Positions 39,501 through 53,605 of a stretch of DNA of 64,000 nt are shown here, piece after piece (the first letter of the stretch is position 1; each line of letters starts with the position of its first letter). This DNA is from Agelaius tricolor (lineage: Eukaryota > Chordata > Aves > Passeriformes > Icteridae). The stretch covers positions 8,447,501-8,511,500 of the forward strand of contig JALJCS010000024.1 of assembly GCA_023055355.1 (NCBI GenBank). The letters run 5' to 3'. Position numbers and translations under genes: made by a program. Under the pieces are notes generated by a model that was not told the DNA's origin, ran no database searches, and saw nothing but the letters and a program-made list of their open reading frames with translations.

Positions 39501-42500
39501 AGCCTTAAAACTGCTTCCCCAGGGCCCTGTGCCCTGCTCCTCTCCTGGAGAGTGGCAGTTTTCTGCTTTGTGACTGTCAAACCACCTGCCTGCCCAGGGT
39601 ATTTCAAACCAGGTATGCCTTCTGTGTGCTGATGTGACTCAAAGCAAAAAGGTTTTAACAGAAAGACTGAAATTGTTTATGTGTGCTAGAACACTGAATG
39701 CACACACCTTCCTTGCTGATGTGGCAAGATAAATACATGAGTATTTCACATCACCTTTTTAGGAGTGCCTTGTGGGTCAGGTGGAAACCTGGCCATGCTT
39801 TACATCTGCAGTTCCGTGGATGTGGATTTAGAGGTGCTTGTTTTCTGTAGGAATCAGTAGACTCATATGCTGCTCTGTCTGTCTGAAAGCCTCCTTCCCA
39901 CTGCAAATAATGATTTATCCCACATTCTGCAGGGATGCAAGTTCCTCTTCTGTTTGCCTTTGTTCATATATTTTCCTTACTGACTTATTGTGTTTTCAAA
40001 CACAAGTGGTGATTTCACACCAGCCTGTGCTACCATCATGAGCAGTCTGTCTCTCTGTTCCAGCCATGTGGACATCACAGGGTGTCCTCTGCTAGCACCA
40101 CACCTTCACAGGCCTCAAGGGTTTGTTATTCTCACTTCTCATTAGCCTGAGATCACAGTGAGATCATTTCAGCTGGGCTCAGGGCCTGAGGAGCACCACG
40201 GGCCAGGGGAGCTGCTGCATGAGACATCCATGTGATGGTCTAAGCTGAGGCACAGGCTGCAGCCAGGGGGGGTCAGCTGGGTCCCAGCAGGCTGCACACA
40301 GCACTGGCACTGGCAACAGGGCCACAAAGCTTCCTTCTTCTCCAAGCAAGTCAAGTGACAGGTTAATGAGAGACAGCAGAGCATTTCACATCAGTTCCTT
40401 TCAAGGCAGAGGGAGGTAAATGCTGAGAAAAGCAGTTCTGCTGACTACCTTGCCTTGTTTTATTCTCAAATGTTTGCAGCCTGGTTGTGATTGTTCAGCA
40501 TTGCCTCAGCATGAATCTCTCTTAAATGAATTCAAGTTCCATCAAGAGTTTCTTCAGTGTGTTTGTCACATAATAGACTAGTAAGTGCATGGCTAGAAGA
40601 ATTCCCAGTGTATTTCCTGAAGGCAATTTCCACATTTTTACATTTTTTGTTTGGTCAGCCTTAGTGTAGAGCATCTGCTGAGCTTTGCATTAGTCTCCAA
40701 AGACCCAGCATCATTAGGTAATAGCTTCCTTTACCTGCCCATTTTCTCCCATCCTCCTGCCCTTCCCAGCTCATTTCACTTGTCATCTTCTCTCTACTCA
40801 GAACTTTGCTAATTACTTATTTTTGCCAACTTGTAAAATATTCATTGTTTTTCCTTATTTTAAGCAAAGGATATTTTTAAATTACATGTTCTTGGATAGA
40901 GAAAATGCTTCAATTCATAATGTCAGTTTTTTCAGAGGGCAGCATATTTGTCATGGAGTGGTAACCAGGAGTTAGAAAACAACCTGGAAGGACCAGCATG
41001 GATCTGGAGTTTGTCCTGTGGCTGTGACTGGGATGTGACTTATGCTTTCCACATGTGATCCATGGGCCAAGACAGCTTCCAGGGCAACCAGAGGAAAGCC
41101 ACCACACTGCTTTGTAGAGCAGGTACTGCACTTGCCACCTCCTCACCACTCCACAGGGCTTTTGGGGCAGCCTGTCCACAAGCAGTGGGCAACTATTGCC
41201 TGAGAATGAAACCTCTTTTAACAGTGTTTTGGGGGTTTTATTTTGTAAAATGTAAGAATCAAAACAAAAGTGTATAGACAGAGATAATTTCCTATGGCAA
41301 AAATATGAGCTTCAATAAAATGGTTTGTAAACAGGCAGAAGAAATATTCAGCAAGTGGTTCTGAACTGTATTTATGTGTTCTTATCACTGAGATGTGATG
41401 AAATACCTTCCAATCCCTCAGTAACCCAGAAAGCTGTTAAGCAACACATACTATGGTAAACACAAAAATCAGCAGAGCCATGTAAAAAAAAAAATGGTGA
41501 AGACTTGACTGGCCTAAACAAACTCATTTATCTTATATTTAAGAGTATCAAAGAAATTGCACCAGGCTAGAGTTAGCTGTTCTACCAGTATTTTAAAAGG
41601 CAGAAAAGTGACAAACTTGATTCTATGAAAAACAAACTAATGGAAAACCTGAGGGGGGATTAAGTTAATAAAATAATTACCATATAGCAATACAAAATCA
41701 GAAATTTTGTGGAAAATACAGTTTTTCAGACAAACCTAATTTAATTCCAGGTATTCTTAAACTTTGATTTTTGCATATATGTGACATGCAACATAGAGAT
41801 GAAGAAAATCAGCATTCTGTCTATCAGCAAACACACTCAGGAAGCCATCAGTGGAGAAATCATTCTCTGTGCTTTAGGGATGTTGTTAAGGATAATCCTA
41901 AACCTGCCACTGCTTATTATTTTCCTCAGTGAGCTGGAAATAATTTTAAAATCTCTTCTATTAAATTGTGCATAATTGGTGGACTGGTAAATTAGGTGAG
42001 AACAGATATAATCTGAAATGCTTAGTAAGTTTAAACCAGATTGGTTTTGCTGACCCAAGTGTGCAACATCTCCTTCAAAAATGTAGGGGTGAAGAGAGAT
42101 TTTGTCATCCTAGGCCAGACAGAGCTGAGGGAAGGTGAGTGCTTTTCTCTCTGATGTGTTTGGGAGAGAATTGAAATTTTTCTAAATGACCCAGGAGTGT
42201 CACGGGAAGAGTAAGAAAATGCAGGATCATTATAGCCCTAATACGATCAGAGAATTGATTCTTGTCCAGTTCTCATGTTACAAAAGCCAGCTCCAAATGC
42301 CAGCCTGCCTGGGAAATGGAAACTGTATTGTGTGTGAGTATTCATCTGTGCCTGCAGAAACCATATGCCAAACTCCTGCTTTCCTTACAGGGTACAACGT
42401 AACAGAAAGGAGCCAAAATACTGAATTCAAAGCCAAAGAAAGGTGTGGTACAACAAGAAACTGAACAAACTCAATGTCTAGCATGTCAAAGAGGAGCTTA

Positions 42501-43480
42501 AAATTTGGAGCAATTGCAGTTTTATAGCTTCTCCAAAGTGGAGCAAAATGTTGTATGTCAAAACAAATATAATTTGTGTCTGATCACTGGGGAGAGATTT
42601 AAGGGTATGGTTTACTTTGAAGGAAAGTTTGTGCATATACACATTATTTGGGATGACCAAACCATGGTCTATGGTTTTGTTACATGCTCTACCAAGATCC
42701 TTTAAATCAGAACAGCTGGTGCCATATGAACTGCCCTCCAAAAACATACTTGTCTGAGTGTCATTAAATAATGATTTTTTTTTCTAAGCCCACACAAACA
42801 CTTGGCTTTTTCCATCCAGTTTATCAATGATGAGTGTTTGCAAAGTCCAGAACTGAGCACTGGCTGTGTTTCACTAGTGTGAGGGAGAAGCCAGGAAAAA
42901 CATATCTCCTGGGGAGTATTCCCAGCTGTAAATTTATTTTTGACACATATAGGATGGAATTGGGTTTCTGTGCTTGTTTTGATCTCCTTACAAATTCTTA
43001 TTAAAGGGATGTCTTCCAGCCCTGCAGAACTGCATATCCTGTTCCAGTCCTAAATCTGTGGGTGGGTCCTGCAGCCAGAAGTGTGGGGCACTGGGACAAA
43101 CACACCAGTGCCTCAGACACTCAGCAAGCAGCAGCCCAGTTCTTTGCTCAGTACATAAATATTTGCCTGGTTGCACTGTGCTCTAGGGCAGATGAAAACC
43201 ATGTATTTTTTTCACAGCCATCAGTTGCAATCAGTGCTGTTCACCCAAGGCACAGCCCATGGGCACAGATCCAGCCAGAGCCACTCTTTGCTCTCCCTGT
43301 GGCAGTCACCAGGAGATCCTTTGGAGGTGGTGCAGGGCTGTCCTGCTGTATCCCACTGGAGCAGAAGGAACAGGTTCTTACCCTGCACAACCCATTGTGG
43401 TCACAGAGAGAACATGTCTCCAGGGATTTTCCCTCTATCTCTTTGGATCACTTTTTGCTTTGGATTTAATTCAAGCAAGT
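36539..43480 (+). other. ACOX3 3'UTR and proximal downstream flank
   Basis: The 3'UTR begins at 36539; its end cannot be set. ATTAAA at 36764-36769 and AATAAA at 37736-37741 are the first plausible signals. The rest has no recognisable exons, RNA genes or clear transposons. Open frames are short and low in resemblance to anything. Confidence 0.55.
37736..37741 (+). terminator. ACOX3: Candidate ACOX3 polyadenylation signal AATAAA
   Basis: This is the first canonical AATAAA downstream of the stop codon, 1.2 kb into the flank. A GT-rich element is not obvious directly after it. The alternative ATTAAA at 36764-36769 would give a much shorter 3'UTR. Confidence 0.3.
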
Positions 43481-43686
43481 TCTTGAACGGGGAGGAGAGA
43501 ATTAAAGAAAATTTTACCTTTCTAATGGCCAGGTTGTCTGTTTTGACAAAGAGGAAAGCAATAGGCCACAGAATTGCTTATTTTGGTTCTTTTGATGGGG
43601 AGGGAGAATTAAAGAAAATTTTACTTTTTTAATGACCAGGTTGTCTGTTTTGACAATAAGGAATGCAATAGGCACGGAATTGCTTA
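43481..43686. repeat. 107-base tandem duplication
   Basis: Copy 1 (43481-43580) and copy 2 (43588-43686) share GAATTAAAGAAAATTTTACT-type text, CCAGGTTGTCTGTTTTGACA and GCAATAGG...GAATTGCTTA, with only scattered differences. The copies are adjacent and same-strand. They lie inside a 153-codon open frame (43171-43632) that I do not believe is a gene. Confidence 0.9.
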
Positions 43687-45429
43687 GCTATGTTATAATT
43701 TCTCCTCCTCAGAGTCCAAATTTCTGGTGTCTTCTCATTACACTTCAGTTGTGAGGACAGTTCAACAACAAAAGTTGGAGTATTTGCAGTTTTATTTCTG
43801 TTGCCAGGCTCTCTGTTCATTGTGGGAGGATTCCATATGCAACCCGATACGATTTTCCTCTGTTAAGAAATAGTCCTGGCAGTAAACGGTTTGAGTCATC
43901 TTTCTGTTTGCTTGACTTCTCCCATAATAATATTATTCAAATCTTGATTCACCCCCTAATCTCACAAGACAGGATTTTAGATGTTTAAAGAAAAAAAAAA
44001 AAAATTCTTTTATTTTTTTTCATTTTGACCTAAGAAAGCTCAGAGTCAAAAGGCTCATATTGTATTTTGCTTTAATTAGGTAGAGAGCAAAAAACTTCTA
44101 CAGAAAGGCACATTCCTTAGAAGGTCAGTCTGCAACATGATTGATTACAGCTTGTTTTAGTGGGGAGGAATATGGTGGCATCATCATTAGTAGTGAGGTG
44201 TGTCTCACCACTTCTCAGAACCATCATTTCACCTCTGAACTAGCAGAGACATTCCCTCATGTGTATTCAAATTCCCATTCAGGGATGCAACCAAGATAGA
44301 CAATTACAGGTCCAATAAAGGCTCACTCATAGATGTTCCCACAGCATAGGAACTGAAGCAACTCGAGTGTCATAAGGTCAAGTGCTGTTCTTCAAGACAA
44401 GAATAATAGCTGTGTTAGTCCTGAAATATTACATTTTCTTCAATACAGATCCAATGTTAAATTGTAATTAACTTCTTGGACCAGGCAGGCATAGATCTTG
44501 TCTTAGAAATCTAATACTTTTGCATCACATGTTTTTGTAGATTCTTGGTGGACTTGTAATGAACAAGAGGGGAAATCACAGCCCAGGGTCCCACCGTCCT
44601 AAATGCTGTACACAAACAGATCTCCAAAACACTGCAATTTAGAGAGAAGACAAGAAATTATGCACTTTGAACAAATCAATCTGTCAGTACTGGTGAGACT
44701 ATGTGCAGCAATCTCAATGCTCCATTTGCCATTTTTAGCCAAAATTTTCTGAGACCTTCCTAATTTGGAAAAGAAGCTTTATGTGAAAAAGAGTAACCAG
44801 TGCTCAGCATCCAGAATGGCATGATGGAGCCTGGAGTAAATATCCTATCAGCAAATAAAAGATTTCAAAATTAGGATTGCACTATGATGAGTTCTGAAGA
44901 CCAAGGGTTTACACTTAATGAAGGATTGAAGTCAGTGGAGAGACAAAGAAAGCAAGGGGCAGCCAAGTCCTGTGCTAAGAGAAAGTGCAAATAATGTCTC
45001 ATATTGGCATGGAAATGATAAGGACAGAGGTGCATTTTCCAAGGACAGAGAAAAATAAATAATGGGTACATACTTCTATAAGTATGTTTGAAAGGGAAGT
45101 CAATTGTTTTTACAGAGAACTCAAAAGAGTTTTAAAGTCTAGAGATAGTTTGGACATAAGAACAAGGCTGGCTGATGGTGAGCTTTCATCCACACTGGAA
45201 ATCTCTCCTTAAACCACTGATTTAAGTAATTACATCTGTTAAACTTTTTGTTCAGTTATTTTTTTGCTTCCATATGTATCTAGGCAACACCTGGAATAAT
45301 ATTATTTTCTAAAAACTTCTAAAATGCAGTGGTTCACTGCAACATGTTGCAACATTTCCAGATACAGATTTCATACACACACAGACACACACTTATTTAC
45401 AAAACTCAACCCATGTGAGTGTGTTCAGA

Positions 45430-45960
45430 AGCAAAAATAAATTATTTTAAGCAGGCTTATGCAAATCATTATCTTGCTGGTTGCTACTTTCTGTCAGAAT
45501 TCAGCCAAAAAAAAAATGTCTAAATGTAGGTTAGCATGTATATTTTTTTAAGAGTCATAACATTATCACAGTAATCATCTCCTTATGAAAGCGTAATGAA
45601 TGGCAAAGAGATAATAAGGAGCTATTTGTAATATGGCATATTAATTAGAATCATAATAAAAGTTAATAAGATCATTATATCAAGAGTTACACTGTAAAAT
45701 GTGGGAAAGGGAATTCTCTTATTACATTCAAGAATTACAGCAGAACTGTGAGCATACTTTACATTTTAAGTTCATACAAAAAAATAATTTGGTAAATCTA
45801 ATTTTTGTAATGAAGTTGCAGTTATATTTTTGAGTCACATAAGGGAATTCCTGTTATTTTATCAAATGCATCTTACAGAAGATATTACCACTTTAATTAC
45901 CTCAAGATGTTTAGAGACATTGCCTCTTAATTAAAAATCAGAGGACCTAATGGCAGTGGT
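45430..45960. promoter_or_regulatory. Candidate conserved non-coding element / enhancer
   Basis: This AT-rich block is dense in TAAT/ATTA homeodomain-type cores (for example CATATTAATTAGAATCATAA near 45637). It has an octamer ATGCAAAT near 45459 and little low-complexity sequence. That is the composition typical of vertebrate developmental enhancers, not of decayed repeats. It is inference from composition only; no cross-species comparison was possible. Confidence 0.3.
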
Positions 45961-48900
45961 ATGCCTAAGAGCTCAGGGAAATCATTTGTTGATCTGTGGT
46001 TGCTATGAGGCTATTGAGAGCTATAGATTGTCTGTGGATTAACATACAGCTATGCAAACTATAAATGGTTAGAAAAGCTTGAAGGTTTCATGCAAACTCC
46101 ATGTCAAGACCCCCTCTGATTACTGAGGCAATAAAATGTGTTTTAAATTATTTCATTGTACTGTTTCCACACTTCAAAGCCAAACTCTGCCTAAACCCAT
46201 TCCTTGCATTTGTGACCTATGCAAACTCTGCTATGTCTCATGCAGGTCATGGTGGGTGTCTATGGCACAACAAGTAAGTCAGGGGTTAAACCACACCAAA
46301 AAAACCCAAACCCAATTGTGAACAGTCATCAGCAAGCAGTGGTCTCTGAGGCAGGGAGTTTCAGCCCATGAAGCTGAGAGGAGAAGAGCAGGCAGTGCCC
46401 TGTGCATAGGAAGCACCTCCCCAGCACCAGGGCTGTGCCCTGCCTGACCCTGTGCCACAGGAACCTGCAGGCAGAAGAGCCAGGGCAACAGCCCCATCAA
46501 AGTGTCCCCATAGCATAGCACAGGCCATGCTGGTGAGTCACCTGGACTTGCAGTTTGGGAAATATCTTGTTGCTTTGTTTTCTTTGAAAATGTCTTTGTT
46601 TTCTTGTCTTGAAATGTCATCAGGTATCTGAGTAAAACTGATCAATTCTGTCAAAGATCACAGGTATGGGTCAAACCTGAGCAGCATTTTTTAAGTCACA
46701 AGGGGAGCCCTGAGAGGATGGGCTGTGCTCCAGCCTGGCACCAAGCCCAGGTGTTAGGCACAGCCTGAACCCACTCCCCAGCCCTGGGGTTTGGCAGCAC
46801 CTGCCCTGCCCCAGCCAAGCAGAGCATCTGCACAGACTCCACTGAAACGTGTGCGTGACACTCCACAAACACAGCCCCCAAACTGCCAGGACAGCCTGTG
46901 GCTCTGCAGCAGGGCTTAGCTGAAAGCAGAGGAAGAGTGCACATGAAAAACCTTTTGATTTACAGCACAGTGTGACCAGAAGCATATTTACAATTGCTTA
47001 AAATTGTTTACACAGCAAAGTAACAACTGACGCAGCTGTTTCCTCCTCCTACCAGTCAAATTCATTTTTTATCTTTTTTGCTATTTCAACATTTTGGTTT
47101 TTTGATAAAATACATTCTACCATACTGCTTTACTGTCTCCCTTGTTTTGCCTCAAGATTTAAAGATGCTGTGAAATGACTTAAGGCCCAAATGTTGATGA
47201 GTTGGCATGTGTACCATGACATCTTCCTCAACAGGGATTTATAGGTGGAATATGTCCTTTGCAGGAAGCTCTGCAGAACACAGGAAGAAAGTTGTGTTTA
47301 GAGCTGCCACTTGCAAAACTAAACAATGTCCTCCAACAACATTACACCAGAGGCTCTGTATGATGAAAGAAAGTCCTGCCTTGCCTACCACCTCTCTTAA
47401 AAATATTCCCATCTCCAGGAAACAACATCTCAGAAAGTGCCATCCATCTGTTGCCAGCTGGCATTTTTGCCTCAGTAGAAGAGCCAGAAGACAGACAAAA
47501 AGGCAGAAAATCAAGATTTTTGATCTGTGCTCAATTTAGGTCCAATTTGAGCAGTTACTGTGGGTTTGTTTCTTTTTTGACTTCCCACAAAAAATTCCTC
47601 AGAAGATCAGCTGCAGAAACAGTGCTATGTGCCATTCTAGAAACTGCATTCCAGAATCCTCCTACTCCTTCAAAACTGCCTCACTGTTGTGTCACAGGAC
47701 CTCAAAGGTTTTACATCCAGGTGAAATGTGGACATGAGCCAATGCTGTTCATCCCCTTTCTTCTCTCTTCCCTTCATCACTTGCATGCTCCCATCTTTCT
47801 GTAAGCCCATCTTCCTGTCCCACAGCAATGCAGAGAGCAGAGCTGTACCCATCATTGTCAGTAGCCCATACTGGTGAGCCACAGGCACGTGAAGCTTGGC
47901 TCCAATCTTTCTTGCAGCAAGGTTTCTTCTGCTGGAACTTTAATCCACCCTGTCACACCCCACTTCAAACCTCTAAACTCCCAGTACAAGGCATTGGCAT
48001 GCAAAGCCACATAATGAGGTGGGAGCACTGAGCCTCAGAGCAGGTGACAAGCACACCTATGAGCCTGCCTAGTCAGAGGGGACCAGGAAATCACATCATG
48101 TGATGATGAAAGGGCATCACAGAAGGTTTGCAGTGCTGCACTGAGGTTTTCTGAGATGCACTGACCAGAACACAGATCCCTCTGTGTCAGCCTGGGTTCC
48201 TGCACTGAACCTGTGTTCTGTTTCAGGAGTTCTCATGCCTGACCTGTATGAAATAGAAAAGCAAGGATTTCAGTCACCATAGGGTTAGGAGATGCCACAA
48301 AACCATTGGCAGGCAGGTAGCCACACTCTTCAACTACTAGCCCAGAGGCTTGAGTATGTGACAGCAGATACAACACACTTGACACCATCTTGCTTTATTT
48401 TCCACCAAAACAAGTCCTCTTTTCAAGATGATGTGATGCTCTCAACCTCTCCTCTGTGCCTCCAAGCCAAGCCCAGGGTTCCCACAGGTTCCCTCTTGTC
48501 CCACAACCTGTTTCCCTTCTTTTCCTCTGCTCCACTATGTCCCCTATTCTCCTCCCCATGAGCACTGATGTCTGACATTCACTCCCTTCTTGTGTCACTC
48601 CGAGTGCTGCTGCAGTTTTTGACACAAAATTTGAATCAAATTAACATACTTCAAATCCTCCTTTGACTCAAGTGCATGTACAGCCAGAGGCTTTTTTTTT
48701 TCTTTTCCTGGCTCTGGGGTTTTGCCAGTGGGACAATTAACACTGCCACAGGTGTGCCATTGTTCCCTTGAGTCAGTGTGTGAGGTGTCCTGTGCCTTCT
48801 CCACTGCCTGGCAGGTGAGCACTGAGCTGTCTGCAGCTTAGCTCTTCCCTGTGTTTGATGTGGTTTCCCCAAAGAACTAAAGACACCCTGTACACATAAA

Positions 48901-50269
48901 TAAACAATAATGCAAACTGTGAAGAGGCCATTGCCATTTTGCTTTCTACTTCCACCCAGTGTGAGCAGCTAGCAAAGGAAGGACCTCCCAAATGTCCTTC
49001 TGCAAGCACTGAGCAACCCTTATCCTGTTACAGATCTTCCTCATATTGGAAATTCTATGGGCTCATTGATCTAAAATATACACTCACATTCAAAAAATCT
49101 AGGCACTCACAAGTTAGATGTCTGTACTGAATGGCAGTGGAAGCATTTCCATCACAAGAGGGGTTCTTGAGCATCTTAAAGGAGCTGATGACTTGGGCCA
49201 GGGGTACATAAATTGATAGTTTCTATGGCAAGATGCTTTTTTATCCAAGATAAAGGTCAAGCACATCTGGAAGATATAATAGCTGTGTCCTATAGAGACT
49301 ACATCAACTATCTTTCTGCCAAAATCTACTATAAACAGGCACAAAGGGCCAATCTGCTGATTTTCCCAGCTGTCACTGGTTTATTTAAGGGGTTATGTCA
49401 GTTTTCAATTATTGTTCAGTTAAGAAAAAAAAAGAAATGTATTCTGTAAGCTCTGTGTCAAATTATCATTGTTGCATGCTATGATTCCTTGAGATTTTAA
49501 AAGCTGCATTTCTGTTCTACTTATCTTCTTGGATTGTACATAATTGTTAAATGGTTCCTAAAATCTGTTAGCCATTTCACACAACAAATTGAACTTTCAT
49601 GAAATAATTATAGGAAGAAATCTGCTTAAAGTTTGGGACTTGCTGTCCCAATCCAAACTGTCCAGTGCATGTCTTAAATGTACCAATATTAATTTTTACT
49701 TTATTTTTGAAGTGCTAAATAAAATCACTGTAATCACATTACTCAAAACTGCATGGCATAGCTATGAGTTGAAACTGCAAGAGCCCAAGTGTAAGCAGGT
49801 GTGTCTATAGAGAGATTCTATAAGCAAGAGATCGATTGTGAGCAGAGAGGTGCAGGATTTGGTGACGGGAGGCACACTGCAGACAGGTGCACCTAGAGCC
49901 CTGCTCCTCTCTGCAGCTCCTGAGTCCAGTTCAGGATGGTGAGGAGCACCCAGGAGAGTGCAGAATCCACAGCCCCCCTGTGGTTCAGGCTGAGCCTTTT
50001 TAACCATGCTGCCAGCAAGGAGGTGACTGATTCAGAGGAGGCAAGGGCAGCATCCAGCTCCCACCTCAGCATGACCTGCACTTCCCTGGGAAATACCTTC
50101 ACCACTCACTTCTGAATGAAGCAAGTCGAAACCTGGGTGCGTCCTGAGGTGTCAGAAGCAAAGCAAAGCTCAGCAGTGGCAGTTTAGGCTTGGTACATGG
50201 TTCCCAGCCCCTTCTGTGCTCCACAAAGCCCCCAGCCCAAAAACCTGTGTGATGGCCTTGGCTGAAGCT

Positions 50270-50294
50270 GAGGAGGAGGAGGAGGAGGAGGAGT
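50270..50294. repeat. (GGA)n trinucleotide run
   Basis: About seven GGA units follow GAAGCTGA in a GC-richer intergenic patch. Antisense it would encode a leucine run in an unsupported frame (50099-50347). Confidence 0.85.
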
Positions 50295-50986
50295 GCATTC
50301 AGCTGCACCACATCCTCAGTGACCAGGGCCTCTGACCAGGGCCTCACCAGTTTCTGCAGCTGACAGTGCTATCAGTTTATATTCACCACACTGGGCACTT
50401 TCTGGGCTTAAAAGGAAAGTTAGTCTGATATTGGGTTGTCCATTTCATTAATCACCTTAATTGCTGCTTGAGAACTTAAATTAGCAAAGAGGTATTAAAT
50501 GCAGATAAGGGGCATTTTTTATTAAAAGGGCTGGACTTGTAGCAGCTGGTTTGAATGGACAGGCAGGAGGTGAAACATCAGGGGTTGGTTTTTGTCTTTG
50601 TCCTGGAATCAGAGAAGTGAGAAGCTGACACTGCTGTTGTTTCTTTTGCACAAGCAATCTTATTCTTTAGAGAGCTAAAGTAAAGAAATAAAGAAAAAGA
50701 GAAATGAAGAGACAAATAAAGTTCTACTTGTAATTTACTCCCCTAATTAAATGAAGACACAACATTTGGTGACAAAGCTGCACCACAGAGTTAGTTAGAG
50801 ATTTTTGCTAGGGATTTACAGCACTTGGCTGTGCAGTAGCTGCCTTTAAACTTGCTCATGGTTTCAACTAAGGTTTAAAGTGCTGTCTCCTTAATTTAGG
50901 CCTTAATTAATTTTTCTTTATCCCCAAACTTAATAGTTTGATGAGCCTTGTAGATATAAAGAAAGCATGAACACACTGAGAAAGAT

Positions 50987-50987
<1 letters not shown>

Positions 50988-51021
<34 letters not shown>
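50988..51021. repeat. (GATA)n microsatellite
   Basis: An uninterrupted TAGA/GATA tetranucleotide array of about eight units, probably length-polymorphic. Confidence 0.95.
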
Positions 51022-52167
51022 GGAACAAACTCTCTACCAAGTACCATTCAACACTTCTCTACTTCTTAGTTACATTTTGTTAAAGCAGGACAAATTTTTG
51101 GACATGTACAGTATGCTTACAAAAATATTTTTCTACTCTTATCCTTTTTTATAGGCTGGGTCAAGTTAAACATTTGTGAAAAAGATGATTCAGCTCCTTT
51201 ATTTACATGGAACTTTTGTAGCTCACCAGAGGTGGGGAACAATTAAATGCTTGTCTTATGAGGTCATTCATGAAGGATGATTTGTTTTCCCGGGAATCCT
51301 GTGCTATTAGGGGTGATAAGGTCTGGAGAAACTCCAGGACAAAAGGGGAGACTGCTCCAGCATATAATGGGAGAGGCTCTGATGAGTCAGCACTTCTGAG
51401 ACAACAGAAAAGCAGAGCACAGCCAGGATGTTGGCAGGGACCTGTCTGAGCAGCAGGTGCACGTTAGTCAGCATCTACCAGGAACACTCACAAAGGCAGT
51501 CCCCAGTGAACTTCTCTGGGCACAACCTCAGCTCTTGAACAACTTGAAAATGCTGATTCTGGGACTGGAACACGTAGGTCTTCCTAAAATACAAGTCAGG
51601 CAAGCTGTAAGGAAAACTTGGGCTCAGTCTGCAGGCTGGACGTTGTCCAAAGGGTGCTGAATACATAGGGGTAAAGAGAGACATGCAGGAGAAACAGAAG
51701 ATTTGATCTCAGATTTTTGCTCTGTAGATAGTATCTGTGATACTTCATCAAGTGGTGAGCCAGGCAGTCCCCACCTAGACCTACATTCAGCAGGGCATTG
51801 GTGTCTGAGCCAGCCTCTCCTGGCCTTAGCTATCTATTGAAGGTGCAGCTGAGGTGATCATCTAGAATGCCCTGATAATCACTGAAATAGAAGCAGGGTC
51901 TTGCAGGGTACAGCTCATAGCAGCTGTTTCAGAGGTCTGTGGTGGGGTCAGACAAATCACATTTTCCACAGACACTAAAAAGTTATTTGTTTCCAGACTG
52001 GAATATTTGTTAGGGCACATATTCCAGTGGGCACATATTCCTGGCTGTGGGTCTATTTCACATGTCCCCAGATCTGCTACACTTGCACCCAACAGCTCTG
52101 GTGAGATCCAGAAACAAGCCTGTGAGTATCTGCATACAGCCTCTGCCATTTCCAGCCATCACAGGGG

Positions 52168-52215
52168 GAAAGGAGATTATCCCACTGGTGGAGAAAGGAG
52201 AGTATCCCACTGATG
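52168..52215. repeat. 23-base tandem duplication
   Basis: GAAAGGAGATTATCCCACTG at 52168 and GAAAGGAGAGTATCCCACTG at 52193 are adjacent copies with a 25-base period and two differences. Confidence 0.8.
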
Positions 52216-53499
52216 GTCAGTGGTGGTGGTCCCTCTCCTCCTGAAGCACTGTTACTGAGAAGAAGCATGACCATGAGTAAGAGAGCAAGAAAGAGGACAA
52301 GAACCATGACATTTTAGATTAGGTAACTTTCTGTGTCTCAAGAAATGAAACTTTAGCCAACAACTAAGATTGTTTGGATGGGGGATATTTATTTAAGTCC
52401 CACACTGGGCATTAGACGCATCAGTCCAACAAGTTCTGTAGGAAACATCCTGTTTATGCAGAGTCTAGCACAAGAGGGATGAAGCAATGCTGTTCCTCTT
52501 TAAGTGGTGTTAGAGACAAAAGTGAAGAAGGACCACAGCTTGTATCTGCCAGTGAAAGGTGCCTTGGAGGTTGAGCCTCTGCTGGTAAATTAAGCAGGTT
52601 CAGAAAGGCACCCAGGCCAGCAGGCACAGGGCAGGCTCTGCCACTGAGCTCACCTGTCCTCCAGGCTGTCCCTGTCACCCCAGCCCTGCCACTGCTCTGG
52701 CAGCTCAGCCCCACTCAGCCAGGAGCCATCACCAGCAGTGCCTCATTTTTTGTAGGAATTTAACACCTAGGTGAAAATAGGCGAGAAAATTTAGGAAGAA
52801 TGAATAAAATTCAAAATCATACTTTGACCTTTCCTTTAGACAATAATAAAAAAAAAATTAAGCAGGAATTTCCAAAATTTAGCAACACATGGCAGATTGG
52901 CTTAGTCTTTAGAAGTGCTAAAAAGGGAAATTTCTAATCTATAGAAATGCTCTTAAATTCACTGAGGTCATCAGAGATGGCAAAAGGTAGAGGATAGTCT
53001 TAATAGAGTGCAAAGGTGCCTCAGCTTAAGAGCAGGAAAAATAGCCAGTACTCCAGATGGGAAGCAGATTGAAAAACATTCTTTGTTTATATTTATTTAT
53101 TCAATTTCATGGTGTCCTTGGTTGCCCAGAGGAGCTACTGAGAGTAGATTCTACTGTGCTGTCAGAGTTAGGTTACACACACGTTTAGAAATTCAGCTGT
53201 CTGCCACTAATGAATTGTTCAGTGCAGCTTGAGGTAATGATGCAATTAGCAATAGTAAGCCAAATCTGTCCCAGGTGAAGCTCTACTGATGTCAGTGGCT
53301 TTATTTGGGATGATGTGCTTATTCCAGTGTGTGTAGGGACAGTGTGTAAAAAGAAGAGTCTTGAAAAAGGACTTGCATGGATTTCATTTGTCTTTTCCAA
53401 TACTAATCCTGCATTACATTGAGTAAAATGTCAAAACACAACATTTGCATTTCTGGGGGCCAACTCACAGGCCCAGTGCAGTAATGCAGGAACCTCATC

Positions 53500-53605
53500 C
53501 ATGGGTGAGATCCCTGCCCATGGTGGGGGGACGTGGGACAAGATGATCTTTAAGGTCCCTCCCAAACCAGACCATTCTATGATTTATGATTCTCTGATTC
53601 TGTTT
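53500..53605 (+). mobile_element. CR1 LINE, short 3' stub
   Basis: Only the last 100 or so bases are recognisable: GATCCCTGCCCATGGTGGGG, AAGATGATCTTTAAGGTCCC, then ACCATTCTATGATTTATGAT. It is a typical extreme 5' truncation of avian CR1. Confidence 0.8.

Larger units (their letters stand above)
43687..53499. other. Intergenic stretch without recognisable genes
   Basis: I see no exon with family resemblance, no tRNA or rRNA and no long transposon here. It holds the AT-rich candidate element at 45430-45960, two GC-richer patches with unassigned antisense frames (46280-46985), a (GGA)n run and a (GATA)n run. Confidence 0.6.

Noticed and set aside
43171..43632. 153-codon plus-strand open frame
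   Set aside because: Its length comes from the 107-base tandem duplication. The sequence shows no domain, and overlapping frames in the other phases are equally open.
46279..46985. Minus-strand open frames of 113 and 104 codons in GC-richer DNA
   Set aside because: Cys/Leu/Trp-rich translations with no homology I recognise, and no splice context linking them to each other or to a neighbour.
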